A stretch of DNA of 64,000 bases from Hyphomicrobium sp. (GCA_002928735.1 PERL01000003.1:248001-312000), one strand, 5' to 3'. Positions 18,718 through 30,533 are shown, numbered from the stretch's first letter. A program made the numbers and translations. Notes: a model not told the origin generated them from the letters alone.

Positions 18718-18754
18718 GTGCTCTGGCGGGGCAGGTTTTGCCCTACCAGAGCAC
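18718..18754. promoter_or_regulatory. Nested hairpin directly upstream of the TIGR03808 start codon
   Basis: GTGCTCTGG (18718-18726) pairs with CCAGAGCAC (18746-18754), and inside it GGGCA (18729-18733) pairs with TGCCC (18739-18743) around a 5-nt loop. On the minus strand the structure ends 4 nt before the ATG and leaves no room for a normal ribosome binding site. It could terminate the upstream small-protein transcript or control translation of the beta-helix gene. Confidence 0.5.
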
Positions 18755-18804
18755 GAAGTGGGCCAACGGCCGGTTAACGCCGGTTAAGACGGCCGCAATT
18801 CGAC

Positions 18805-19047
18805 TTACCAGCAGCCGTGATTGCGCATGCAGCGGCGGAAACGCCAGCTGCCCCAGCCCCAGCGGTAGGCACATGTGCGGCGCCATGCGCGGCAGCGATT
18901 GCCATAGCGGGCGGGTTCAAGAAGGGATTTGCCTGCAACAATGCCTGACTGCGGGGCTGACACCGGGGCAGCCTGGGCGGCCGTGGCGGAGATCAGCATG
19001 CCGGCGCCGAGGGCGAGGGCTGCGAGGGAGAGGGATCTGCTCATCAT
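18805..19047 (-). CDS. Small exported Cys/Arg/Trp-rich protein
   Basis: This 80-residue protein has GGAG 6 nt upstream of its ATG at 19047. The first 27 residues form a clean Sec signal peptide (MSRSLSLAALALGAGMLISA, then TAAQA). The mature end, about 30 residues, is unusual: NRCRAWRRTCAYRWGWGSWRFRRCMRNHGCW, with four cysteines, many arginines and five tryptophans. Similar short Arg/Trp-rich secreted proteins occur in Rhizobiales without known function. It would be a small, strongly basic, probably disulfide-linked periplasmic or secreted protein. Upstream of and co-directional with the beta-helix gene. Confidence 0.65.
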   Translation of the reverse strand: MMSRSLSLAALALGAGMLISATAAQAAPVSAPQSGIVAGKSLLEPARYGNRCRAWRRTCAYRWGWGSWRFRRCMRNHGCW

Positions 19048-19268
19048 TGAACACTCCAATTTCAGATTGAATTCGCTGTCCAGCCATGGAGACGGTGGCA
19101 GCCACTCTGTCAACGCAAGACGACCCCGATGCGTTGCGCTGACTATCCTGCAAACCAGTTGGCGCGAAATTGGGGCAGGCGGGTCCGTTTTGCACTCCGT
19201 GCCTTTAAGACGCCGGGTTCGTGCTGCAGTCGCACCGCTCATTGAGGGAGACGGCTGTGGTTGGGACA

Positions 19269-20252
19269 ATGAGAGCGGCGGTTTGCCGGGGCTACGGGCC
19301 ACCCGATGTGGTGGAGGTTCGACATGTCCCGATGGCAACTGCCGGGCCGGACGACGTCCTGATCCGGGTTGTTGCCACGTCGGTGTCATCTGCCGATGCG
19401 CGTATTCGCGGATCCAATTTTCCGCCCGGTTTCGGAGTTTTGGCGCGTATGTTTCTCGGGATTACGAGACCGCGTCAGCCCATCCTTGGGACGGAAGTGG
19501 CGGGCGTTGTGGACGCGGTGGGCCAGGCGGTGTCGCGCTTCAAACCGGGGGACCGGGTTTTTGCCTTCAGCGGCATTGGCATGGGCTGTCATGCCGAGTT
19601 CAAGGTGATGCGCGAGACGGGGCCCATCCAATTGATGCCGGCGGGAGCGTCTTTCGAGGACGCCGCCGTGCTGTCGTTTGGCGGCACGACTGCGCTTTAT
19701 TTCTTGCGTGATGTCGCAAAGGTGAAGGCTGGCGAGAGGGTTCTGATCAACGGCGCTTCCGGTGCGGTCGGTACTGCCGCCGTTCAGTTGGCCCGGCATT
19801 TCGGGGCGCATGTGACGGGTGTGTGTTCGGCTGCGAACGCGGATATTGTTCGGTCACTCGGCGCAGATGATGTGATTGACTACCGGACGGAGAATTTCGC
19901 GGCACGCTGGGAAGCCTGGGATGTCATTCTCGATACTGTTGGTTCCCTGTCGTTTGCTCAATGCCGCCCAGTTCTCAGGCCGCACGGGCGGTTGCTTTTG
20001 ATCGCGGCAGGATTAGGGGCGTTGCTGAAGGCGCCGCTGCAGTCTCGTCTCAGTGGATTAAAAATCACGGGTGGGACCGCGCCCGAGAGACTTGAGGATC
20101 TGGCTGAGTTGAAGCGTCTTTATGAGTTGGGCGCGTACCGGCCGGTGATTGATCGCTGCTTTCCGCTTGAGCGGATCGCGGATGCCCATGCGCGCGTCGA
20201 TACGGGGCGCAAAGCCGGCAATGTCGTGGTGTTGGCCGGCGCTCGAGACTGA
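19269..20252 (+). CDS. NAD(P)-dependent alcohol dehydrogenase / quinone oxidoreductase (MDR superfamily)
   Basis: The 327-residue medium-chain dehydrogenase/reductase starts with MRAAVCRGYGPPDVVEVRHV. It shows the GroES-like N-terminal domain (VAGVVDAVGQAVSRFKPGDRVFA) and the Rossmann motif GASGAVGTAAVQLARHFGA. The structural-zinc cysteine cluster is absent and the first catalytic zinc ligand position is not Cys, which fits zinc-independent quinone oxidoreductase-type members. The end KAGNVVVLAG is typical. Substrate unknown. ATG at 19269 is chosen from homology of the first strand; an upstream in-frame start at 19221 would add 16 residues. Confidence 0.82.
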   Translation: MRAAVCRGYGPPDVVEVRHVPMATAGPDDVLIRVVATSVSSADARIRGSNFPPGFGVLARMFLGITRPRQPILGTEVAGVVDAVGQAVSRFKPGDRVFAFSGIGMGCHAEFKVMRETGPIQLMPAGASFEDAAVLSFGGTTALYFLRDVAKVKAGERVLINGASGAVGTAAVQLARHFGAHVTGVCSAANADIVRSLGADDVIDYRTENFAARWEAWDVILDTVGSLSFAQCRPVLRPHGRLLLIAAGLGALLKAPLQSRLSGLKITGGTAPERLEDLAELKRLYELGAYRPVIDRCFPLERIADAHARVDTGRKAGNVVVLAGARD

Positions 20253-20261
20253 GCGCGTTTT

Positions 20262-20282
20262 CAATATGGGCATTCCATATTG
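20262..20282. promoter_or_regulatory. Perfect inverted repeat CAATATGG-N5-CCATATTG, candidate operator
   Basis: Two perfect 8-bp arms (20262-20269, 20275-20282) with a 5-nt spacer lie 10 bp after the dehydrogenase stop and 60 bp before the phytase-like start. The arms are AT-rich and no T-run follows, so this looks like a dimer-binding site rather than a terminator. Confidence 0.45.
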
Positions 20283-20342
20283 CGTATAGGGTGGCGAATG
20301 GGCTCGCCGGGTGCGGCCGGTGGGTTTGATCGAGGATTGGTT

Positions 20343-21305
20343 ATGCTTGAAACATTGGTTGCGGCGCTGCGAAAGGCCTTCGGTGTCTCGAAGTCTTCAT
20401 TGCCGGTCGCGGTGGTGATGGAACTCGAAGCGGGAAGCGGAGCGCCGTGGGGAACGCTGTCGTCGCTGTCCGCCCATCCGAGCGATCCATCGCGGCTTTA
20501 CGCGGTGCCGGATGGTGACTCGCCGCCGCTGCGGATCATCGCGATTGAAGTGTCGGGCGATCGGGCCTGGGTCGCGGATCAGACGGTCGTGGAGACGGCC
20601 GGGTTGCCGGTGTTGGATGTCGAAGGATCGGCCGTCACGCCGAACGGCGGGTTCTGGATGGCCTCGGAGGGCAAGGCTGGAAATACGCCTCCGAACTTTC
20701 TGTTCGAGGTTGATGCCGGCGGGCGCGTTTTGCGCACGCTCGACTTGCCGGCGGAGATCGCCAACGGCATGCGGGATTCGGGCTTCGAGGGCGTGTCGTG
20801 CGTTGCGCGGCCCGGCGGGCAGATCGAACTTTACGTTTGCTTTCAAGCCGGACTTACCGGCGACCCCGATGGGGTAACGCGCATCGCGGCGGTCAATCCC
20901 GCGACGGGTGCGTGGCGGTTCTACGGGTATCCGCTGGAGGCGGCGCGCGACGGCAAATTTTGCGGCTTGAGTGACATCATGCATCTAGGGGGAGAGCGCT
21001 TTGCGCTCATCGAACGCGACGGAAAGAGTGGAAAGCGCGCGATCAAGTTGATCACGACCGTGGATTTGGCGGGTGTGGCCGGCAGTGCGCCAGGTGAAGC
21101 GTTACCGCTTGTGCGTAAGCAGGTCGCCGCCGATCTTGTGCCGGTGTTTCTGGAAAACGGGCGCAAGGTTGAAGCGGAGATCGAGGGGTTGGCCATTGCG
21201 GCTGATGGGATGGTCTGTGTGATTACCGATAATGACAACGACCGTCCGACGGTGCTTTTGAAACTCGGCCATCGCGATGAGTTGTTTGGGCCTGCGCCCG
21301 GCTGA
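20343..21305 (+). CDS. Esterase-like/phytase-like domain protein
   Basis: The 320-residue protein matches the pattern of the phytase-like (PF13449) domain: LSSLSAHPSDPSRLYAVPD, VLDVEGSAVTPNGGFWMASEG, PNFLFEVDAGGRVLRTLDLP, FEGVSCV, then IEGLAIAADGMVCVITDNDND at the end, as in beta-propeller proteins with acidic metal-binding residues. Relatives are often exported and larger, joined to a phosphatase domain. Here the N-terminus (LETLVAALRKAFGVSKSS) has no evident signal peptide, so it may be a cytosolic or shortened form. ATG at 20343 is preferred; a TTG/ATG further up (20280) would add 21 poorly conserved-looking residues. Confidence 0.68.
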   Translation: MLETLVAALRKAFGVSKSSLPVAVVMELEAGSGAPWGTLSSLSAHPSDPSRLYAVPDGDSPPLRIIAIEVSGDRAWVADQTVVETAGLPVLDVEGSAVTPNGGFWMASEGKAGNTPPNFLFEVDAGGRVLRTLDLPAEIANGMRDSGFEGVSCVARPGGQIELYVCFQAGLTGDPDGVTRIAAVNPATGAWRFYGYPLEAARDGKFCGLSDIMHLGGERFALIERDGKSGKRAIKLITTVDLAGVAGSAPGEALPLVRKQVAADLVPVFLENGRKVEAEIEGLAIAADGMVCVITDNDNDRPTVLLKLGHRDELFGPAPG

Positions 21306-21341
21306 TCTTAGCGGCCAGGGCGGCCGAGCAATATCTGCGCG

Positions 21342-22262
21342 TCAGGCGAGTGTGCTCGAATTGCTTGCGTAGGATTTTGCTAACTTCAACGGCGCCCTAT
21401 TTTTTTGAGTGAGGTGTTGGAGTCTTCTGAGAGTGGGCTCCGAAATGTAAGATTCTATATTGGCTTGGTTGCTGACTGTGGAGGTTACTGCAAGACCATT
21501 GGCATCTTCGGTTTGGGAAGTGACCTGTCGCCAATCGTTGATTGCTTTTTGGACGACTAGCTCTGCTTCTAGAACTCTCAATTGTATAATGCTTCTGAAT
21601 TCGTTGTGAATATTTGAAATTCCTTCAACGTATTCTCTCGTCATGGGGCGAATGTCGATTCGTTCTCCCCTGTCTATAAGTTCGGCGAGGATTTTTTTCT
21701 TAAATCCATTGTCGCGCCGCATCTGAGATAGATTGAGATACGGTACGACATAGTGCGCTCGCTGATCTTTCTTTCCCGCTGGATCAAATGACCAAGTGAA
21801 GCCGATGGTCAATCCCTGCAGAGGTAGACCATAATGCTGCGTTGCATTGCGAAGAGCGTCAATTGCTCGATATCCTAGGCTTCGCTCAAATTCGATTTGC
21901 CGAGCGGCCTTCATGGATGCAGTTGATTGCTCGCCAAGCACGGCGATTACGTTTTTATCTTGGGTGTCAATGTAGCTTCTGCCCAAACTCAAGAGATGAG
22001 CAAGCCTTCTATTATAAAGGAGCCGCAATTCGTCAAAGGTGCTTTGATCTAGTATAGGTCTGCATGTTTGTTCGACCGAAGTGGTCAGAAGCGCTGATTC
22101 AAATTCAATATAATCGCTTATTACTGCATCATAGAGTTCTTCTTGGTCGATAGCGTGGATAAGAGAGCGATTGGCTTCAACGATGTCTCGCGCTCTATCT
22201 GCAGTTAGGCCAATGCTAGGCTGGTGCCCAGGCGAGTCGAGTTTTAGTTCAAAAATTTTCAT
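21342..22262 (-). CDS. HEPN-like orphan protein in AT-rich DNA
   Basis: This 306-residue protein is encoded by DNA clearly richer in A+T than its neighbours and with different codon use, suggesting transfer. It is mostly alpha-helical. The segment DELRLLYNRRLAHLLSLGRSYID followed, about 30 residues on, by RAIDALRNATQHYGLPL contains RNxxxH (R138-H143), the signature seen in HEPN ribonuclease-like domains of defence and toxin proteins. The C-terminal half has no recognised motif (QRAHYVVPYLNLSQMRRDNGF, then IRPMTREYVEGISNIHNEFRS). A nuclease or abortive-infection role is inference. It ends 37 bp from the phytase-like gene (convergent) and lies 11 bp downstream of the uvrB stop on the same strand, so it may be transcribed from uvrB readthrough. 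Confidence 0.6.
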   Translation of the reverse strand: MKIFELKLDSPGHQPSIGLTADRARDIVEANRSLIHAIDQEELYDAVISDYIEFESALLTTSVEQTCRPILDQSTFDELRLLYNRRLAHLLSLGRSYIDTQDKNVIAVLGEQSTASMKAARQIEFERSLGYRAIDALRNATQHYGLPLQGLTIGFTWSFDPAGKKDQRAHYVVPYLNLSQMRRDNGFKKKILAELIDRGERIDIRPMTREYVEGISNIHNEFRSIIQLRVLEAELVVQKAINDWRQVTSQTEDANGLAVTSTVSNQANIESYISEPTLRRLQHLTQKNRAPLKLAKSYASNSSTLA

Positions 22263-22272
22263 ATGGATCTGT

Positions 22273-25158
<2,886 letters not shown>

Positions 25159-25205
25159 GGCGGGAATATGGGGGATCAGGGCTCACGGATCAACTGAGAC
25201 GCCGG

Positions 25206-26120
25206 TCAGCCCTTGAAGATGTTGTCGCGGTGGTAACGAAGAAATTCGCGGTGGGGCTGGAAACGTTCATCCTCCGGGACGGCCAGAAGCCCTGATGGGT
25301 TGAGGAGACGGCCGACTTCGGGAGGGACGGAATTTTTCACAGTCAGAATTTTGAAGTCGTCGTCGATCGACAATAGGCCCCTATCAAACATCCAGTGGAG
25401 CGTAGATGAGAGCGCAAGGCCGTTTCGAATAGAATCGGGGCCTTGAGCGGCCACAGGCTTTATGTGAGCAGCTTGAGCCTCCGGTCGCCCACCGCCGTTT
25501 ATGATTCGAAGACCTGTCATGGCGCATCGACGGTCATATGTCGCCTGCACCTGTCTTGCGAACGCAGCATCTCGAAACGGTCGAGTGATTGTTGTTTCGA
25601 CCAGCGGGCGTTCAGCACCGAACGGCATCTGTTCCTCAGCAAAGCCGTACGGGCGGTCGCGATCCCACGTGACTGGCTTGCTCAAGTCCTTTGCAAATCC
25701 TGCACGCACGATGTTGTCGAACTCGTCGTCCGGCATATTGCGGACAGCCCGTTGCGCCGGACCTGAGTTCGTCCGACCGTCTGCGCCTTTCATGGCTGCT
25801 TCGTAGAAGAAGTCCCCTTGTTTAAATGGAACGGCATTGTCAAAATCTAGGTAATCTTCAATGTCTGCATAGAAATGGTCAGGCTTAGCAAGATCCGGAC
25901 GCACTCCTGACACTCGTGCCATAGCGAAGTATGCTTGACGCCCTCCGCGACTTTTCTCGTCAGCAGTCGCGCGACGCGGTTCGTAGTAAACAATCCAATC
26001 GCCAACCGCTGCCGTCACCTGCCGCAGGTATGTGCGCGGAAAGTGATAAAAGTGCTCTGGCACGTCGTCGTAAGATGGTGTGATTTTACTCTGGAAAACG
26101 GCCTTCAAGATCAGCCCCAA
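25206..26120 (-). CDS. HNH endonuclease with N-terminal PUA/EVE-like region
   Basis: The 304-residue protein has a C-terminal HNH domain: CAMTGLRI, AAHIKPV (H219), SIRNGLALSSTLHWMFDRGLLSI with N233 and H242, which matches the HNH_2 type used by restriction-like nucleases. Residues about 1-110 (LILKAVFQSKITPSYDDVPE, then VGDWIVYYEPRR and AYFAMARVSGVRPD) look like a PUA/EVE-type fold, often a modified-base reader. This combination suggests a modification-dependent (type IV-like) restriction enzyme; that role is inference. Base composition is more AT-rich than the flanking housekeeping genes. Its stop is 47 bp from the uvrB start on the same strand. Confidence 0.75.
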   Translation of the reverse strand: MGLILKAVFQSKITPSYDDVPEHFYHFPRTYLRQVTAAVGDWIVYYEPRRATADEKSRGGRQAYFAMARVSGVRPDLAKPDHFYADIEDYLDFDNAVPFKQGDFFYEAAMKGADGRTNSGPAQRAVRNMPDDEFDNIVRAGFAKDLSKPVTWDRDRPYGFAEEQMPFGAERPLVETTITRPFRDAAFARQVQATYDRRCAMTGLRIINGGGRPEAQAAHIKPVAAQGPDSIRNGLALSSTLHWMFDRGLLSIDDDFKILTVKNSVPPEVGRLLNPSGLLAVPEDERFQPHREFLRYHRDNIFKG

Positions 26121-26239
26121 AAAAGTGCCGGCAACTTCCGCATGCCCGCCGGCAAGAGCGAGCCTTTAGTCTATCCCATTACCACGTGTTCGCAACCGCC
26201 GCGAACTCGGGAGGAAATGCAACTGAGGGGGTAGACAAT

Positions 26240-26560
26240 ATGCCATCCAATTCAGGCGTCGACTGTTTTGGTCCATCAAATGAAGATCGTGCACTTTGGG
26301 CGTGTCAGGCGTTGGAGGTTTTTTGCCTCGAAACTGGGCTGAATTTTGAAGATGAGAAGATGTCAGCAGTTAGTGATTTACTCTGCAATCTGGGTCACTA
26401 CTGTGATCTACACCATTTAGATTTCATTGCTTTGCTTTCTGGTGCGGTTGGTGTGTGGGATGCAGAGAAGCGGGAAGAGGCGGAGGGCGCTCCAAATTCG
26501 CTTGCACAAGAAAGAACAGTTACGATAGTAATCGCCCCCGAAATAGATTCCCAGATCTAA
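26240..26560 (+). CDS. Orphan hypothetical protein, AT-rich
   Basis: This 106-residue acidic protein begins at ATG 26240, with AGGGGG 8 nt upstream. It has three cysteines in ALWACQALEVFCLETG and DLLCNLGHYCDLHHLDF, where LGHYCDLHHLD looks like a possible metal or partner-binding loop. No family recognised. Its composition is AT-rich like the HNH and HEPN-like genes. It is divergent from the HNH gene (119 bp) and directly precedes the vsr remnant, so it probably belongs to the same acquired segment. Confidence 0.6.
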   Translation: MPSNSGVDCFGPSNEDRALWACQALEVFCLETGLNFEDEKMSAVSDLLCNLGHYCDLHHLDFIALLSGAVGVWDAEKREEAEGAPNSLAQERTVTIVIAPEIDSQI

Positions 26561-26714
26561 GCAACGTGCTCCGCTTGTTGAATCGGTCAGTCTCGCCAAA
26601 CGTCACCTGAAGGCGCTTCGGGCGTTGGGGTGGCGGGTGCTGGTGATATGGGACTGCGAGACGAGAGATCGGGAACGGCTCCGCGACACATTGGGGCGGT
26701 TTCTCGGGCGCTGA
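26561..26714 (+). pseudogene. 3' remnant of a vsr (very short patch repair) endonuclease gene
   Basis: Read in the frame ending with TGA at 26712-26714, the codons from 26601 give RHLKALRALGWRVLVIWDCE and then TRDRERLRDTLGRFLGR. This matches the C-terminus of Vsr endonucleases, whose last helices carry the signature GWRVLxVWEC. A stop lies upstream in the same frame and the catalytic N-terminal two thirds are absent, so this is a truncated remnant. Vsr corrects T:G mismatches caused by deamination of 5-methylcytosine and normally accompanies a C5 methyltransferase; none is left here. Confidence 0.72.
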
Positions 26715-26870
26715 TGTTTTGGGTGCGGCGGATGAGCCCGTTGGTCCTTTGGGCAATGTTTGTTGCATAGCAATAAAGGGACATTGCGCCGATGATTGCT
26801 TCGCCCTGCAGGAGACGCCGCGCTTTTCGCGGCGGCGTTGCGACGGGCTGGAGAGAAAGACCGGGACATC

Positions 26871-27587
26871 ATGACCATGACACGCGTGGCGCTGATTTCG
26901 GGCGCCAACCGCGGCATAGGACTTGAGATTGCGCGGCAATTGGCGCGCAAGGGCGTTGCGGTCGTGATCGGCGCACGTGATCTCGATAAGGGTCGCGCGG
27001 CGGCACAGTCGATCGCTTCAGAAGGCTATCTCGTCGACTGCGTCCGGCTCGACATCACGGATAGCGCATCGATTTCGGCTGCCGTCGACGATGTGGACCT
27101 GCGGCATGGGCGGATCGATGTGCTCGTGAACAATGCTGCGATCCTGATCGATGGACCGGGCGGATTTAAATCCAGCTTGTTCGAGTTGGATCCCGACACG
27201 GCGCGACAGACATTCGAGACCAACGTGCTGGGACCGTTGCGGCTGACGCAGGCGGTGGTGCCGGTGATGCAGCGGCATAACTACGGCCGGATCGTCAATC
27301 TGTCGTCGGGGGCTGGTCAGCTATCGGACATGCGCAGCGGATTTCCCGCTTACCGGATGTCGAAGACGGCGCTCAACGCGCTGACGCGGATCACGGCGGC
27401 GGAACTGGCGAGCACGAACATCAAGGTCAATGCCGTTTGCCCGGGGTGGGTGCGCACGGACATGGGTGGCTTGGAGGCGGAACGGCCTGTGGAGATCGGC
27501 GCCGAGACGCCGGTCTGGCTGGCGACGCTGCCGGAGAATGGGCCGACGGGCGGGTTTTTCCGCGATCAGCGCGCGATACCGTGGTGA
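26871..27587 (+). CDS. Short-chain dehydrogenase/reductase (carbonyl reductase-like)
   Basis: The 238-residue classical SDR has the cofactor motif SGANRGIG (11-17 for GANRGIG), NNAA near 87-90, the Ser in NLSSG, and the catalytic YRMSK (Y161, K165). ARDLDKG after the second strand favours NADP(H). Substrate unknown; the layout resembles carbonyl reductases. The start could be ATG 26871 or the in-frame ATG 26877. It follows the vsr remnant and marks the return to normal GC content. Confidence 0.85.
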   Translation: MTMTRVALISGANRGIGLEIARQLARKGVAVVIGARDLDKGRAAAQSIASEGYLVDCVRLDITDSASISAAVDDVDLRHGRIDVLVNNAAILIDGPGGFKSSLFELDPDTARQTFETNVLGPLRLTQAVVPVMQRHNYGRIVNLSSGAGQLSDMRSGFPAYRMSKTALNALTRITAAELASTNIKVNAVCPGWVRTDMGGLEAERPVEIGAETPVWLATLPENGPTGGFFRDQRAIPW

Positions 27588-27617
27588 GGCGGCGCTCGTG
27601 CGGGCGAAGCAGGGGCG

Positions 27618-27797
27618 CTAGAGGCCTTTGACGACGTTGCCGACCATCAGCGTGAAATAGGCCGTGATGGCGAGCCAGAATTCCTGGTGGGGCAGGTGGC
27701 GCGGGATCGGCACGAACTGCAGCTTGGTCATGATCGCCAGGACAGCGAGCAGCAACGAGATCATGAAGATGATCACGGTCGGCGGATTAAGACGCAT
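27618..27797 (-). CDS. Very small two-helix membrane protein
   Basis: A 59-residue protein starts at ATG 27797, with GGGGGA about 8 nt upstream. It has two hydrophobic segments (PTVIIFMISLLLAVLAIMTKL and FWLAITAYFTLMVGNVVKGL) linked by a Pro/His-containing loop (FVPIPRHLPHQE). No family recognised. It is convergent with the SDR gene (30 bp) and upstream of nothing obvious on its strand, although the 181- and 96-residue membrane proteins further along share its orientation. Confidence 0.6.
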   Translation of the reverse strand: MRLNPPTVIIFMISLLLAVLAIMTKLQFVPIPRHLPHQEFWLAITAYFTLMVGNVVKGL

Positions 27798-27919
27798 CGA
27801 CGAAGTCCCCCGGTCGGAGAGGCGGTGCTTAAGGATTTGAACCCGGCCTCAGGGCGGACAATAGTGGGTGAGGCGGCGCTTGTGCAATCCCAGGACCATG
27901 ACGGTGCCGGAGGTGTGGC

Positions 27920-28465
27920 TCAGAGCGCGCGGTCGGCCTCGCCAGAGACCATGGTCAGGCCGCGGCCTTCCTGGTCAACCGTCAGGCGGACCGGAGCAGC
28001 GTCCGGGTCTGACAGAAGGCGGCCGGTGACGACGTAGCTGGCGGATTTACCGGCGCTGGTGTCGATGTGGGTGGTGGCTGCATCGTCCGGCTCGACCGAA
28101 ACGACATCCAGAATTTGGCGTTTATAGGCGCCGAAATTGACGACGACGCGGTCGCCGGCGGCGACGGGTGCCGTCCAGGTGACGCGGGCGACGTTTTCGG
28201 CGTCGGGGGCGCGTGTGAGCCAGAAGGCTTCCGTGCCTTCCTCCGCAGCGCGGCTGGCGATGGCGGGCGCACGGCGAGTGGTTTGAACGGCTTCAGCCAT
28301 CAGGCGGGCTTCGCCAGCGGCGGCGGTCGCCAATCCGCGTTCCAGCTGAGCCCCTGGGTTGAGCATAGTAACGGCTGCGGCCAGGACAAAAACCGGTGCA
28401 AGCGCCACGGCATAGGCGCCGCAGCGAACTTTGCGGTGGGACGTATCCGAGGGTTGGCCAACCAT
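27920..28465 (-). CDS. Membrane-anchored hypothetical protein
   Basis: The 181-residue protein has one N-terminal transmembrane segment (AYAVALAPVFVLAAAVTML, about residues 17-35) after a basic HRKVRCG. The rest is probably periplasmic: a helical Ala-rich stretch, then beta-rich sequence (VARVTWTAPVAAGDRVVVNF, and RQILDVVSVEPD). GGAAGGG precedes the ATG. The same-strand gene upstream also encodes a membrane protein, and both may be co-transcribed. Function unknown. Confidence 0.65.
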   Translation of the reverse strand: MVGQPSDTSHRKVRCGAYAVALAPVFVLAAAVTMLNPGAQLERGLATAAAGEARLMAEAVQTTRRAPAIASRAAEEGTEAFWLTRAPDAENVARVTWTAPVAAGDRVVVNFGAYKRQILDVVSVEPDDAATTHIDTSAGKSASYVVTGRLLSDPDAAPVRLTVDQEGRGLTMVSGEADRAL

Positions 28466-28552
28466 AATGTCACCCTTCCTATTTCCGGGCTTGTATCGCC
28501 CGGTCAGATTACGCCGGTTCGTGTCCGGGCGTCCGGAAAACTTACACGTTTG

Positions 28553-28843
28553 TTACGCTCCGTAGCCGGAGGTGGATCGGCGCCGGCGCGGCGTTGACAC
28601 GGCATAGACGCGGCGAACATGCCGGTACAAGGCGAGATTGAACGCCATAAACAGCGAAAACATGGCCGCAATCAACGCCAAAGGCAGCCAACGGGTTTCA
28701 GCGAGCGTCAAAACGGCGGTTTCCATGGCGCCCGCTGACGACGATCCCCCGACCACGAGGAGCATGGCGAGGGAAAACAGGGCGAGCCCCGCAGCAACGT
28801 CAATCGCGAAGCGGCGACCGTCGATACGGAACGATTCTGTCAT
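28553..28843 (-). CDS. Small two-helix membrane protein
   Basis: This 96-residue protein has a strong ribosome binding site (AGGAGGG, 7 nt before ATG 28843). Two transmembrane segments (DVAAGLALFSLAMLLVVGG and LPLALIAAMFSLFMAFNLAL) are followed by a basic tail (RHVRRVYAVSTPRRRRSTS), so both ends should be cytoplasmic. No family recognised. It lies 87 bp upstream of the 181-residue membrane protein on the same strand. Confidence 0.65.
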   Translation of the reverse strand: MTESFRIDGRRFAIDVAAGLALFSLAMLLVVGGSSSAGAMETAVLTLAETRWLPLALIAAMFSLFMAFNLALYRHVRRVYAVSTPRRRRSTSGYGA

Positions 28844-28965
28844 GTCATTACCCTCCTGGAGCTCGTCAATCGACTCAATTGCGCAACCTTTGCTTAAGGA
28901 CCATTACCAACCCGTGAAGTGGCGTGGATGGGCCGGGAATATGGCCATGTCCGGGCAATTTTTGA

Positions 28966-30354
<1,389 letters not shown>

Positions 30355-30365
30355 TCCAGATATGT

Positions 30366-30405
30366 AAGAGCCTCCCAAACCAGTGAAGGTCGGGGAGGCT
30401 CTTTT
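30366..30405 (+). terminator. Rho-independent terminator after aatA
   Basis: AAGAGCCTCCC (30366-30376) pairs perfectly with GGGAGGCTCTT (30393-30403) around a 16-nt loop and runs into TTTT. It starts 11 nt after the aminotransferase stop. Confidence 0.9.
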
Positions 30406-30407
30406 AT

Positions 30408-30440
30408 ATTCAGCCGTCAGGGGGGGGGAGACGGCTGAAT
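30408..30440. repeat. 11-bp inverted repeat with a nine-G loop
   Basis: ATTCAGCCGTC (30408-30418) and GACGGCTGAAT (30430-30440) are perfect complements around an 11-nt loop that is almost entirely G (nine in a row). It sits 3 nt after the aatA terminator, so the two hairpins are tandem. No T-run follows on either strand. It may be a backup terminator or an insulating structure between convergent genes. Confidence 0.5.
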
Positions 30441-30517
30441 TTCGTGCCGTGGTTTTGGATGGGGGGTGGGACGCACGGCACGTGGGATTTATCAAGCGAG
30501 ACTTTCGTCGATAGCGG

Positions 30518-30533
30518 GTTGATAGAAATCAAC
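30518..30533. terminator. Weak hairpin with T-rich flank between convergent genes
   Basis: GTTGAT-AGAA-ATCAAC, a perfect 6-bp stem, is followed by TCGTTTTGATTATTTATT. It could act as a weak terminator facing right, or on the minus strand lie just downstream of the cytochrome b gene. Confidence 0.3.
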
